NCBI GenBank assembly: GCA_036245805.1
Contig: BTRK01000003.1
Location: 18,392,464-18,456,463, forward strand
Source of the DNA: Pristionchus mayeri
Lineage: Eukaryota; Nematoda; Chromadorea; Rhabditida; Neodiplogasteridae
Direction of reading: 5' to 3'
Length of the DNA: 64,000 bases
How positions within the stretch are numbered: position 1 is the stretch's first letter; the number at the start of each line of letters is the position of its first letter. Below the pieces are notes generated by a model. The model did no database searches, was not told the origin of the DNA, and worked only from the letters and a program-made list of their open reading frames with translations. Positions 21,901 through 33,156 of this stretch are shown in pieces. The translations under genes were made by a program, and so were the position numbers.

Positions 21901-23791
21901 ACGGCCACCAACTTACACGGAAAGTACTCCGAATGCGCATTTTTAAATTGGACCGGTCTTCTGCAGAAGTGCCGGTTGGCACTGCTGTTGAGCAGGATGA
22001 TATCCAAGTTTTGGCACTTGTTCGATTTCCGGCCACTCCCCACCTTCCCATCCCCGCCCATCATTGACGGGTTGAGCGATCGGTAATCAGGTAGAATTAC
22101 CTATAAATGAGCGGGTTAGATGAGTGATGGGGTGGCCAGAAACGGACAAATTACCAAATTTATTTGCTTCTAGAATGGACTCTGCTGACGACGATGAGCA
22201 CTGGACGGAATTCCCCTGGGTCCTGTATCTACAATGACCAGCTGTACGGTAGGTTGCGAATAGGGATGGATTGAGAAGTAGTGCCTACCTTCATTCTTCC
22301 TGACCGTTCACCGGTGAGATGCTCAGGTGGAGGTACCCAAATTGAAATCCGCTCTGCTTTAAGCATGGGTGCCTCATCCTACCCGTTAATTACAAGTTGG
22401 ATCCAGCCCTGAATCCAACTTGTGCTGCCTTGGATCCACCTTGAAAAGTTACTTTAGCGTAGAGGTAGGCACCCGAGCTTAAAACAGGGCTGATTCCAAC
22501 TGTGGCGCCTCCTCCTGAGTGGGTCAAATGAAGAGAGTCATTTATTGCGAGGCCAGCCCTAGCATTGATGTGGAAGTGTTTGCGTCTCTTCAGTGTTCGG
22601 AGGGGATACGGAGGACGGAGAGGAGCACTCGTGCGAGGTCTACGACTTCGTCACTGACTGGCGAGTACTTCAAATGCATTTTCCAATCCTCCTACGTAGA
22701 GTGTGAAAATAGTGATCAGACGGATTGGCGTTTCTATTTTAGTATATCATCTTTCCTATACGAGTTACTATCTCAGAGAACTGAGCAATTCCAGTAAGTA
22801 CAATAAAAAACGAATTAAAATACAATTAAAATTGAATGTCACTAAAATATGCCCCTATGAGAAATTTTTCACGCACAGTCCGAAAATCGACATTAAAAAG
22901 CCGTATCTCGGACATCTCATTTAAATATACATTATCATGATCATGGTTATCATATCAGAATTGCAGCTGGCGTCTGATAGCGCCGATGCCGGGAAGCGGA
23001 TGGGTGTGCGAAGCGGTGGCGTACCCTGGCCGAATCATCGTTGTCGGCTTGGAAGACGACGATTGGAAGTAGGCTTTAAAGGAGGAATAAATATATGTCT
23101 CTCTTGCAAGCCAGATCCATCATATTTAGAAAACGTAACTGCAAACTATATTCGTAATGATGATTTTTATTAATTTAATTGTTCAGCGATGGACTGCGTC
23201 TTGAAGCCCAGACCTTCGACCCTGCCACGAATGAATGGACGAGGATCGGAGAGATGAACAGATCCCAGTACGATACAAGTAGTATTATTAGACTTCCTGA
23301 GGGCCATGCCCCGCCCCTTTTTGAAATGGGCGGGCCTTGACCCTCAGAAAGTCTAGTAATACTACTGATACATCTCGATAACTGAAGTGAACACATGATT
23401 ATCCCAGACACGATGCCTTGCCTTTCGTCTCATCTGGTCGACTCTTCGTCGTCGGGGAGGAGAGTACTGAGGAATACCTGACTGAGAAGAGTGGGTGAAG
23501 AGGAAGGAGTGTCCGATTCAGACGTGAGTTTGCAATAAGCTCCGCCCACTTCGCACCAACACGATTGATCAGTGTTAGGGGGGGAGGGGGGGGGCGTAGA
23601 TTCAATTCGGGTACGCCACTTGTCCCTAGCTATAGGTTTCGAGAAGGGATAGCACGGATAAGGGAAACCAAAACACTACTCATAACAATCATAAAGTGAA
23701 GTGCTCTTTCAGTGCCTGGAAGGCCAAGTTCGTGCTCACTGTGCCCTCCACGATCCCGATCCCGCCCTCTGCTCTCAAGGTGGGAGACTAG
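18908..23791 (+). CDS. BTB-BACK-Kelch protein (Kelch-like, putative CUL3 substrate adaptor)
   Basis: ATG at 18908 opens MESLLVDHPLPPP. In-phase exons are 18908-18994, 19307-19396, 19563-19811, 19887-20018, 20121-20228, 20309-20373 and 20422-20539. Kelch exons follow near 20606, 20691, 21037, 21211, 21690, 22186, 22595, 22966, 23188, 23407 and 23713-23791. The BTB domain shows SFDVRIKCGNETIDAHK then GRVPYFSGMF and VDYAYTGRL. The BACK domain shows LLASVRLPRISPSFLEGRI. Kelch blades show GGKKFADHMDTAVYDAMSDT, LAIGGRLPHHNVPLDTVLQY, FGGDTEDGEEHSCEVYDF and LEAQTFDPATNEWTRIGEM. By family knowledge such proteins bridge CUL3 and substrates or bind actin. The intron at 19397-19562 fits only with a GC donor. 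The join after 20539 is uncertain: the obvious acceptor leads to a stop, while TTGAG before 20606 keeps the frame. Introns hold two MITEs and a hairpin. Confidence 0.85.
21329..21393 (-). tRNA. tRNA-like sequence, probable pseudogene
   Basis: Read on the minus strand the stretch ends with a B-box-like GAGTTCGAGTCCC followed by GGCGGCACC, and begins GGCACCGTAGACAGCC. The A box and cloverleaf are weak and the length is short. It lies in an intron of the Kelch gene. It is more likely a tRNA fragment or SINE remnant than a working tRNA. Confidence 0.25.
21409..21570. mobile_element. MITE family 1 copy in a Kelch-gene intron
   Basis: The ends GGGCACATCTTCGATGTTTC and ATATCGAAGAAGTGCAC match the family TIR with changes, and the core CAGGGAGATATACCTAGAAA is present. 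A C run lies at 21433-21442. Confidence 0.65.
22019..22147. mobile_element. MITE family 1 copy, diverged, in a Kelch-gene intron
   Basis: Inverted ends GTTCGATTTCCGGCCACTCC and GGGTGGCCAGAAACGGAC enclose the family core (CCCATCATTGACGGGTTGAG). Confidence 0.55.
23277..23365. repeat. Near-perfect 89-base hairpin in a Kelch-gene intron
   Basis: AGTAGTATTATTAGACTTTC-type arms (left AGTAGTATTATTAGACTTCC, right its complement with one change) enclose GCCCCGCCCC and GGGCGGGC inner arms and a loop of about 9 bases. It sits directly after an exon donor, so transcripts of the gene would contain the hairpin. Possibly a miniature element, possibly structured RNA. Confidence 0.6.
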
Positions 23792-23902
23792 GAATGGCTC
23801 CTCATGATATGACTCGCTTAATTTTGGCTGGTTCTTCATTTCTATGACGTGCGAGAGAGCATGTAAAATGAAGAGAGTCATTTCTTGCGAATTGGTTTCT
23901 TC

Positions 23903-24122
23903 CAACCAGTAGGTGGGCAACTCCCCACCCACTGGTCAGGGCACTGGTTACCAACTGGTTAGGGCACTGGTTAACCAGTGGTTAACCTAAACTCCGCCTT
24001 CTCCAACTGGTTAACCACTGGTCAAAAACAACTAACCACTGGTTAACCAGTGCCCTGACTAGTTGGTATCCAGTGCTCTGACCAGTAGGTGGGGAGTTGC
24101 CCACCTACTGGTTGGAAGAAAC
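23903..24122. mobile_element. Fold-back MITE with ACTGGTTAACCA sub-repeats
   Basis: Left TGGTTTCTTCCAACCAGTAG and right CTACTGGTTGGAAGAAACCA are exact inverted copies. The interior is built of ACTGGTTAACCAGTG repeats in both orientations. It is non-coding and lies about 110 bases downstream of the Kelch gene stop. Confidence 0.8.
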
Positions 24123-24129
24123 CAGAGAA

Positions 24130-25110
24130 GCCATCCCTAATCGAAACACAACCACTTATCGCCAATACACGAATCTCGTCAATGTTAATATCACGCCTCT
24201 GTGGATATTCTAGGAATTCCTTTTTTGTGCATTTCTTTCTCACTTATCAGCAGCTACTTAGAGCACCTGCACCCTTTCGGAAAATAACTTTCGATTGTCC
24301 AAAAGGGAGAAACTAGTATATACTACACAGCTGTGAATACTTATTTGTGCTTCGCAAACTTACATTTTTTCCAGTCGATGAGCCTCTGTGAGAGAAGACG
24401 CAGCTGTGATAAGTAAAGAATCTCGTCCCCAGTCACTGAATTATTTCACCTGATAAATCTACATCATTTCATGTTTGTTCCTTCCACATGAAAAGTTTGA
24501 AACATGGTATCACCTAAAGCGAGAACAAAAACGGAGCGAATGACTAGAGTAGACAACGGAAAGCAGACTCTGTCACACCGCGTGACTTACCGGAAAAGGG
24601 ACAAATTCTTATACAGGATATGAGCGATACGCTACAACAGCAATGAATCGTATTCGAATCTTTATTTCAACTTAAAATCCAATTTTTTTTAAATCCAATT
24701 TTTTAACAAATCGTCGTATGTGAAATAAAGGAATTATTAAACAAAAAAATATTTAACAATGGCATTATATGAATTCATGAAAATATATGAAAAAAATCGT
24801 GCAAAATTCTGACAACTGATCGGATCTGGAATAGAACGCGCTATCATTGCGACAAGTAGTCATGTTAGCAGAAACTCAACAAAAATATGTGAATGATTGT
24901 TCCTTACAGAGTCTGGAAGGATGAAGCAATGGAAATAGACGGATTGAGTGATCTAAAAGAGAAGGCATGGCTCAATGTGCCTTGACTGAATGCGAAACAT
25001 AATCATTCAATTCATTGAATCGATTGCATGGATACTTTTCAGCCTTTCCACTGAAGAATCCGTATTTGAAAGTGGTGAACTGTGGTGATACTGCAGTGTG
25101 CACGACAGAA
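24130..25110. other. Intergenic stretch with no recognisable gene
   Basis: A+T-rich DNA without a convincing coding frame or repeat on either strand. It lies between the end of the Kelch gene and the tRNA-like element. Confidence 0.5.
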
Positions 25111-25114
25111 CTCG

Positions 25115-25487
25115 TTCAAGGAGGACTGAAGGCAAAGTTCAACTTTGGACCCTGTCATCACCATGACCTAGCTCCTCTTAACGACTAAAGGCTCCAAAAA
25201 AACATTAATTACATTAATATCTATACTCTCATCAGAGTTATAATTAATTGGCTGAGTGCCATGGACACTTGTGGGACAGGGAAGTGCGCGAATTTAAATA
25301 TCTTGAAGTTTTGTCAAAAACTGGTGGGGATCGAACCCGCAACCTTCCGATTACGTGACGGCTGCTCTACCACCAAGCTATCCTTCCAATGTGTGTGTGC
25401 TTCCTAGCTCACGATATGATCTTTCGAGGGTGGAACCTCCCTTCTGTCGATGTGGCTACTTTGCCGAGAGCCCTCCTTTCAATGCCG
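25115..25487 (-). mobile_element. Full-length tRNA-like element, inverted copy
   Basis: This is the same family as 12773-13130, in opposite orientation. The ends are CAAGGAGGACT and AGCCCTCCTTTCAA, both partly decayed from TTAA. The tRNA-like block at about 25313-25385 keeps both pol III boxes on the minus strand (TAGCTTGGTGGTAGAGC; GGTTCGATCCCCACC). Confidence 0.7.
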
Positions 25488-25553
25488 ATCATTTCAAGTT
25501 TATCAAATCTCGAATGTTCTATAACCACTTGATCGACTGTTTCCCTCCCTTCT

Positions 25554-26324
25554 TCACGTCTCCGGAGTCAGGAACATCGCCTTCAGAATCTCGAACGAGC
25601 ACTTCTGCTGCTTGTCCACGCACTTAATTAGTGAATTAAATTATAATTAGCTAATTTCACTCTCTCGCCTCGTCTCATCCCTCACCTTCCTCGTTCACTC
25701 GTTGCCTCGCACCCTGTCTCACTCATTTTTGCACCCTCGTTCGATTCGCTTCGTTCTCGCGTTATATTGATTGCCTGTCCCCCTTATTTGTTCTCTTGCA
25801 CGTGTTAACCATGAATGATGATGGGCGGGCAGCCCGAAACATCTCGTTCGATAAAGACTGAAGATCCAACCCCTTGTCCTTCCCACGGCTTCACGAAGAA
25901 CACATGCAGTACTACTCAACCGTGACAAGGATTACTGAGTATCCCCCTTTTGGAGTTACTGCAGCTTTGTTTTGCCCGGGGTACTGTAGGGGATACGGTA
26001 TCTACCGTATACCTTGTTGAATAGCAGGAGGTCGGCGAATTGTCCGTGGATGTCTCCGCAGATCTTGACGGGCGCCTCGATCTCGATGATCGATGGTTGC
26101 TCCGTGAACAGCTTGTGCACCAGACCTGCAATGACGTCATCGATACCGTATCCCAAGTACAGTAAACCTGAGACGGCCCGCCGAGAGTAGAGAACCCTCT
26201 TGGATATAGTGATCCAGATGGTACCGTACCCTCAGGGGATACTGTAGTCCAAACTCACGGCAGATATAGGCGATTTCTCCCGCGGAGTCAGTTTGAGTTC
26301 TCCTTCTTGGGCGCTGGGGTTCAT
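25554..26324 (-). pseudogene. PP1-type serine/threonine phosphatase remnant
   Basis: On the minus strand an N-terminal exon (26324-26259: MNPSAQEGELKLTPRE) is followed by an exon at 26125-26013 carrying the PP1/PP2A metal-site signature ([18 protein letters not shown]). About 400 bases further on comes a C-terminal PP1-like segment (about 25625-25554: CSFEILKAMFLTPET, stop). Two lesions are visible. The first exon shifts frame by one base between LTPRE and the EIAYICR codons. The central catalytic region (GDYVDRG, RGNHE, the remaining metal and phosphate ligands) is absent from 25630-26012. Family knowledge says an active enzyme needs it, so this is a decayed copy. A missing-exon assembly gap is the alternative. 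Confidence 0.6.
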
Positions 26325-26329
26325 CTTGG

Positions 26330-27035
26330 CCCGGAAAAGAGGAGTCTCGTAGTGTAGCAATTAGCACTTTGGACCAACGATTCCAGCCATCTCAAATAAC
26401 AAGGAATTTTCATTCTTTTGGTATGCCCTTCTAATGATTTAGTCTGCGATTGAATACACAGTATTTTGAGTTTTCGCACCATGTTTCTTCATAATATATA
26501 GGTCATTATCTTGTTCGGAATTCCTCCCATTATAAAATACAGTGCAGTCCCCTCTCCCCAGCAGTCTGATAGATTTGCAAAGCAATTTTTATCATTTTTA
26601 TCTACTTACTCGGAAGAACATGTTCAAGCGCATTGGCTGCATGAAAATAAACCATCATAAAAACTAAAATGTACAATGAACAGAACTCAAAAATTTCGTA
26701 ATATAGTGAAAAATGTGAACAAGAAATTTCTCAAATATGTACAATGATCACCGGGAAAATGAAAGCGTGTTTATGGCATTCGCATTATCTGCGAGAAGAA
26801 AGCTTGACGATCAGAACTCCATTGTTTCGAACGATCTCTTTATACCTTCAATGAATACGCAATTATTACAAATTACTTAGTGCAGAATGACAAATAGGTA
26901 GTATCGTCAACGTCAAAAGCCCATGAAAAATTTCGAGCTCCATTATCAAGGCACTTTCATTCCGTCCATTCTCTCTCCTCTCGACTATTCGAGAGAGTGT
27001 GGAAAATGAAGTGACCGTTGCATAGATTTAATAAA
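26330..27035. other. Intergenic; contains one short AATGAAGAGAC hairpin
   Basis: No gene is seen. At 26957-27012 there is a small inverted repeat with arms CATTCTCTCTCCTCTCG and CGAGAGAGTGTGGAAAATG, part of a dispersed hairpin family (also 27228-27292, 27879-27945 and 40056-40124). Confidence 0.5.
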
Positions 27036-27038
27036 CAC

Positions 27039-28198
27039 TCACGGAATGTCGTGGTGGGAGAGAAAGTCCTGAATCTCCAGCTTGAGTCGAGGAACTCCGT
27101 CGAAGGAGCCTCTGCCACGACCTGAATACGGTAAGAATCAAATGATGATCACTTGAGCAGTACTCACGGTTAAATATTTAAATATCGACGAAATATTTAG
27201 AGTAGTGTTCGAAATTCGAGTAATTGTCTCTTCATTCTAGACACTCTCTCGACGGTCGACGTGTGAGAGATGACGTAGAATGAAGAAACCGTGGAATTGT
27301 TTCCTGAACTCGTATTTCGAGTTTCTTTCATTCAAAACATTCTCAAAATTTCGTCGTACCTGTGCACAGATAGAGCGTCTTAGACAGTTCGCCCTTTCTA
27401 ATCTCAAGTAGCCTCTTCGTGAGAACATCTAGGGCGATATCAACCGTGAGGTAGTGGACGTCGAGGACATCTTTATCGAGGTGGCTCATCCACATCGCAT
27501 GCACTCGCCGGAATTCCTTTTCCATCTTCATTCCTTTCTTTCTAGCTTCGTGAAAGCTCTGCATTTTCTTGCGATACTTCTCCATGGTCTGCAATTTTTG
27601 TGTTATACCACGAAAAATATTCTAGACTAGATCAGAATTTGTGTTTCATTCAGCCACCCAAATGTACAGCAATTTACCATTCCTATTCCATTACTATTGC
27701 GCCACGCTTGCTCGTCCAAATCGAGCTCAGTGAGTTCTCCGTTCTCATCATAAGCTCGTTTCGATTCGACTGGAGGCTGCCTGAGATCTGCAAATTCGGA
27801 ATTTATTCACCGGTCTACAGAACTGATTTCATTGAACTGATGAACAATACAATGTGGTTCACTTCGCAGGAAATTACTCTCTTCATTCCGCGTTCATTCT
27901 CGCCATAATTCCACTGGAGAGAGATCACGCGAAATGAAGAGAGCCTTGCGACGTTTATATTTTAAGAAATCAGGATGCATACCATGTCTGAAGTTGATCT
28001 GCTGGGCCGGTGCTCCTACGTAGTGCTGCTGTTGCACATGGAGAGGTTGGTGCGGATGTCCGTAAAATGGCTGAGGATGAGGAACTAAGCATGGCGGAGG
28101 GTGATGCGGAGTGACCACGGGATAACCATACATCCAGGGCGAAGGCACGGCGTAGATCGTCATGGCGAGAGGAGAGCCATCAGCGCCATAACCATCAG
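27039..28198 (-). CDS. DUF1771-Smr domain protein, 3' part (Cue2/N4BP2-like)
   Basis: Four minus-strand exons join in phase: 28198-27983 (His/Pro-rich: HPQPFYGHPHQPLHVQQQHY), 27787-27678 (RQPPVESKRAYDENGELTEL), 27588-27360 and 27121-27039, with stop TGA. The third exon begins with a basic helix typical of DUF1771 (YRKKMQSFHEARKKGMKMEK) and enters the Smr domain (LDVHYLTVDIALDVLTKRLL; LYLCTGRGRGSFDGVPRLK; FLSHHDIP). Smr proteins of this type (yeast Cue2, C. elegans NONU-1) cleave mRNA at stalled ribosomes in no-go decay; orthology here is inferred from the domains. The catalytic LDxH is present as LDVH. The usual GKG is GRGRG. The 5' exons are missing: the open frame runs into the palindromic element at 28199. 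Confidence 0.7.
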
Positions 28199-29447
28199 CG
28201 AAAAAAATTACTGTCATTTGAATGTTAAAAATCGATGCCAAGAAAAGATGGTGCTCGATAACAAACCAGTTTTACTTTCATTCGATTCCCCATGCATTTT
28301 TACCCCTAGAACCAAATTTATAGGAAAATCGATGGGGTGGAAGATACCTACATGCTCAAAGGATTATTGCGAAGTCGTGGTTGTTTGGCCAAAAATTATG
28401 ATTTTTTACGCCTACACATTTTAGTTCACGTTTTCGTGAGAAGATATGTGCAAATTCGTTTTCTACGGGTCGAAATACGTCAGAAAAAGTATAACTCGGC
28501 TTATTTTAAGATTTTCGTTTTTAGGCCTCAAAAACACCGAAAAATCCTTGTTTTTGAGGCCAAAAATCGAAAATCTCAGAATAAGTCGGGTTGAATTTTT
28601 TCTGACGTATTTCGACCCGTAGAAAACGAATTTGCACATATCTCCTCACGAAAACGTGAACTAAAATATGTAGGCGTAAAAAATCATAATTTTTGGCCAA
28701 AAACGGTGGTAAGACATTTCAAACAAAACATTTCGAACTAGGACGTTTCGCACAATTTTCATGATTTTTTGTGAGCGCGCACACCACTTTGGAAGCATTT
28801 TCGCATTATTTAAATGATTTTTTACGTTATTTATTTATCAATTCCGTTTTTGACAGTGCCGAAAAATATATTAATGATAACAAAATAACTATGAATTAAG
28901 TTCAAAGGGGAAATTGTGCGAAACGTCCTAGTTCGGAATGTCGTTATTCGATTTTGTTTATTCGAGATGTCTTATCACCCAAAAAACCACGACTTCTCAA
29001 TAATCCTTTGAGTATGTAGGTATCTTCCACCCCATCGATTTTCCTATAAATTTGGTTCTAGGGGTGAAAATGCATGCGGAAACGAATGAAAATAAAACTG
29101 GTTTGTTATCGAGCACCATCTTTTCATGGCATCGATTTTTAAAATTAAAATGACCATATTTTTTTTCGCTGATGAGCTAGCCCTTCACTCCCAACATGAA
29201 AAATGCTAATCTCGTCGAGTTCTTCAAGAATCACTAGCTATGTATGGGGTTTGGAGCAGCCGTTCACGATTTACAAAACCCGACGTCACCGTTGAGGCGC
29301 GACACAGGTAATGAGGGGTCAGAGATACGGCTTCCTAAGGTCGATTTTCGTGATCTACGTGAAAAACTATGCCAGGGGGCGTATTTTCAGCATAGGTAAT
29401 TTTTTTGCTGTACGGACACTACAGGGAAAATCTAAATTCTATCAGAT
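28199..29447. mobile_element. Palindromic element, left-truncated copy
   Basis: Sequence 28199-29447 is the same as 34241-35489 at a constant offset of 6,042 bases. It is a long inverted repeat centred near 28545 (GGCCTCAAAAACA / TGTTTTTGAGGCC). Its right arm holds a smaller inserted element at about 28700-28976 with inverted ends GGTAAGACATTTC and GATGTCTTATCACC. The left terminal ~270 bases present in the other copy are absent. It joins the Smr gene on one side and the duplicated caspase-like block on the other. Confidence 0.8.
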
Positions 29448-30765
29448 TTACTTGCTCGCTTATCTCTCACCCGGCGTGTGCAGAGAGCGCGCGCTCTTGA
29501 GGACCTCTGCCTTTCCTCTCATCCTCGAGCAAGCTCGACGCGAAGCTATGCTCAAACTTTTGGAGAAACGAGGCAGAGCGGGCTCCGCCCGCTTCGCTCT
29601 CGTCCCAATTTCGACTCCCTTTCCGTTGCGACTCTTTCGAGGTGTTTTTGGGCCATAACTCGAGTCAACGATACGATATCTCCAAACGGCAAAAAGTATG
29701 GCCTGATTTAGCCCCAAAGGGATACATAAGACCCACAAATGACCCTGCCAAAGCAATTCGGTCACCCACCTTGCGGTCTCTATGTATAATCACTATTTCC
29801 AATGCAACAGCAAGTGTATAACTATCTACAGCAACCCATTCCTCCATGCGCTTACACAATGATCAGAATTAATCTGATGATTATTTGATATTTTTAGGTG
29901 CAGAAGGGTGTGTTCAAGCTGCTGCTGCTCGGGCACGTCGAGAAGGATCGGAAGCTGCTGATCCAGAACAAGAAGCTGTGCTCGGTATCATTTTCTGGGA
30001 CATTCATACTAGAGTTCCCAATTCATTTACCGTCTCTCCATTTTACACACTCTTTTGTCCATTTCGAGCTGAAAATAAATAAACATATAAATAGGAAAAA
30101 TATTGCTCTAATACCGTATTAATATATTTTAATTCTTTTCGTTTTAGTCGTGCGCACGGAAGCGACCTCGGGACACAGAAGGGAAGTTCTTCCTCGCCGA
30201 CCTCCTCGAACAGATCAAGAAGGCCTTCAATGGTCGCCTCGTTATCATGGTCATCGCCTGTCGCACTCGTTCGTCTTTCTTGTTCATGCGTTTATCAGAA
30301 TCCATTCACAGTGGGCGACAAGAACCTCAAGGTCGACGTCAGCCGCGTCGAGAAGTTGGCCGACGAGCGCACCGCCTGGTGTACAGCACATCGTTCGGCC
30401 AGCCCTACCTCGCCGGCCATCCATTCGACCCTTCCCGCTATCAGCTGCTCAAGGTAATTTTTGAGGCTAATGAAAGTTGAATTTGCAATTGGCGCGTTAT
30501 GACGAAGAACATCTAATTCCATTTTAAAAGGGGGAGAAAATGTTAGAGGGAAAAGGTTTTGTTAGCATAGACTACCTTATTTACACAAGTTATTTAGGAG
30601 CTGATCAATCCTCCCAACAAGGGCACCCTGGGAGACACGCTGAGAAGGGGGATCAATGGATGGGTAATCGCGAATAGGGCCAGGAAGAAGGACAAGAACA
30701 CCGAGGAATGGACTCAAATCATCAGAGCACCTATGGACTCCGACGTCCACCCCGATTTCCCTTGA
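29448..30765 (+). pseudogene. Partial duplicate of the caspase-like gene (3' half)
   Basis: Homology with 39462-40888 begins at ACTTGCTCGCTTATCTCTC and includes intron DNA, so this is a DNA-level duplication. Exons correspond to exons 7-10 of the full gene: 29898-29984, 30148-30268, 30312-30453 and 30598-30765, ending SDVHPDFP and a stop. Features kept are FKLLLLGHVEKDRK, LVIMVIACR (QACRG-like) and VYSTSFGQPYLAGHP (YST-like). No start codon or N-terminal half is present. The same one-base frame break as in the full gene lies in the third exon, between ERTAW and LVYST. Compared with the full copy it lacks a ~90-base hairpin in one intron and a 16-base local duplication. Probably not functional. 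Confidence 0.6.
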
Positions 30766-31249
30766 TTCCCTCCCTCCCACTTGCCTCCTCTCTTTTTTCA
30801 ATCGTATAAACTGTGATCTCTGTATTTTCTCACTGTTCAAATACAAGCCAAACATCGGTGAAACGTATTCATCGTTCATGATTCACACGAAAATTTTCTA
30901 CTATCGATTAGTGATTGCTGATTACTAATGTACAGTGAGAATGTTGGGAGGACGGGACGGTGTAGAGGTCAACGACAATCATCGAATCTGCTTGTCCGTG
31001 TCATTGTCATGACTAATTCATGGGCTATAGCAATGCCTTATTCTCAATTCTGAACAGCCTGCATAGCGTCCCATTCCTTTGCGCCAGTTAGCAAGCGATT
31101 TGCATAATCAGTCGATGGACTACTAGACATTCAATTTGCATCTCTTAACAGGGTTTAAAAGCTACCAAGTTAGTTTTGTGAGCTCTTTTCTTTTCCTTTT
31201 CCATCTCTAGTCTTCTACTGCTTCTATTGTGACATTTCTCTTTATAAGG

Positions 31250-32345
31250 CCTAAGCGCAAGACCGGTAATCACCCAAAGGATCAGACCGACCTCGAGTCT
31301 TTCGTTCTGGTCGCTCCCCTTCATCTCCCTCGATATCTGAGCATACCAATCGTGAGTTATCCTTTTCTCGTGTTGAATAGGCTAGCACTGGATGTATAAA
31401 CATATGTATAATAATTACTACAATCATATGTTGCATGTTTCAGCATCGAGAAAGAGGCCTCGATCTCCGAAGCAACTCCCGTCTACTGCTATCTCTGGCG
31501 TTCTTTTTCCTGGAGATTTCCCCTCGGTTCTCCCTTCCATCTCGTCGATCTTCAGCACTCAGTAAGTCATTCATTGTGTATCTAACAGCCACTACAATTT
31601 CTGAAGCTACCGTATTCCTCGAATCTCTAATACCGTGACCATTCATTACGCTATCGTAACCTCATTACATTCATTTACAGGCCAATCCTCTCCCATTGCA
31701 CTCCTCGTATATATACTCTTTTTATTTCCGCAATCATGCTGATTTCGCAACAAGCTTCCAGTGTTCCTTTTCGATGGGTGAGTCATTATTTTCCTTTTGC
31801 AGTGAGGAACTTTAGTGTTCACTTTAGTTACCGATGTGCATACAGCCTAATACCGAACGTTTGGCTTTTGTGATTTCTCATCATTCCCTGTATTTGCAGA
31901 CCAACTCGACATCATTCCATCCACTGGCAGCACAAGGGAATCCGTGCCAATTGATGCCCCATCCCTTCCATTTCCATATCCATCTTCTGGTGGTACGTCG
32001 TCTGACGGTGAGTCATTACTTCCAGTTTCCCATGCAACCTTGATATTGAACTCAGTGGTTGCTACCGTGTGTTCTCATTAGAATTCCGGGTACGTCTTCG
32101 GTACGTCTCCCCCCCCCCCATCACCTATCATTTCCCATCCCTCCCTATCGTTGAAGAGTGTTGTGTCAAACAATCAGGGGAAGATGCCTAGAAATGAGCG
32201 GGGTTGGGGAGGAAGGGAGGGCCAAATATCGAAGAAGCGCCGGAGTATGAGATGGAGTACGATGTGTACGAGGACCTACATCCTCCATCGAATGCCCATT
32301 GAATCCTTTCCACCCATGGATATCGTGGAGAGTGTGGGCAAATAA
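31250..32345 (+). CDS. Possible multi-exon gene of unknown function (frame uncertain)
   Basis: A series of splice-bounded open stretches lies at about 31250-31353, 31443-31560, 31680-31777, 31901-32008 and 32083 onward, each with AG before and GT after. Two reading frames stay open across several of them. One gives DQLDIIPSTGSTRES and ends EDLHPPSNAH. The other runs through the MITE and stops at 32345. No domain is recognised. It lies downstream of the caspase-like duplicate on the same strand. It may be a real gene with a MITE in its last exon, or decayed coding DNA. Confidence 0.25.
32087..32246. mobile_element. MITE family 1 copy
   Basis: The right end (GGCCAAATATCGAAGAAGCG) and core (CAGGGGAAGATGCCTAGAAA) match the family; the left end (CGTCTTCGGTACGTCTCC) is diverged. 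Confidence 0.6.
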
Positions 32346-33150
32346 CGAAGAAGTTCCGAATTCCTTTTAGGTATTTGCCCTTCTCATTCGTAGTTTGAAG
32401 AAAGATTCGAAAGTGTCGTGCAGCGACTCACTGTGAATGATTGTCGCCCTAAGAGTCGGTTGGTCCAATTTCGTTCTTGTTTTTTTCTCCAGACTAACAA
32501 TGACTAAACGCTAAAACGAAATCACTCGTTGTTCAACGTGAGCTAGATATCTGAAGCATTTCGAAGACCGCCCCTAAGTTTTCGTGCCCGTCAATTTACA
32601 CTCGGGGTCTACACCTGAGATAAAACGTATAGGAATTATCGAATTTTTGGCCATCCGTAGACCTGTTACGTTCTCTCGTGGAGGGTCTCTTAAAACAAAA
32701 ACATACAAATTAGGCTCCCCTCACTCTGAGCTGAACGATGAGATCTCGCACTGAATTCATAGCAAAGAGCAAGCACGCGAAATTCAGATTCTCTATATTG
32801 AGGTAGAAATGGCACCTTCGCATTTCCTTTGCTCCGACACGTGAGGAATGAAGAGATGGTAAAATATTCTTGGAAATGACACACTGTCAAAATTTGAACA
32901 AAGAAATTGTCAGAAAGAAATTACCCTTTGTTCAAATCTTTACAAAATGTCCATTTCTAAAAACATTCTGCCAACTCATCGGCCCACGTGAGATATCTTT
33001 AATTATTTTTAAATCAGATTTTACTTTTAAATTTTCCTGTCCTGTTCTTATGTGCTTGAGTAGATTTTACTTTCGAAAAGAAGAGTCGCTCACATCACTG
33101 AGTATCTCCACTAGATAGAGCAGTTTTTGCCCCATTTTTAGAGTTATTCC
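32346..33150. other. Intergenic stretch with no recognisable gene
   Basis: A+T-rich DNA without supported frames on either strand. Confidence 0.45.
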
Positions 33151-33156
33151 TCCTGC

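Noticed and set aside
29460..29859. Open frames conserved between 29.5 kb and 39.6 kb
   Set aside because: They fall in intron six of the caspase-like gene, conserved only because the block was duplicated; the copies differ by a 16-base insertion that breaks the frames.
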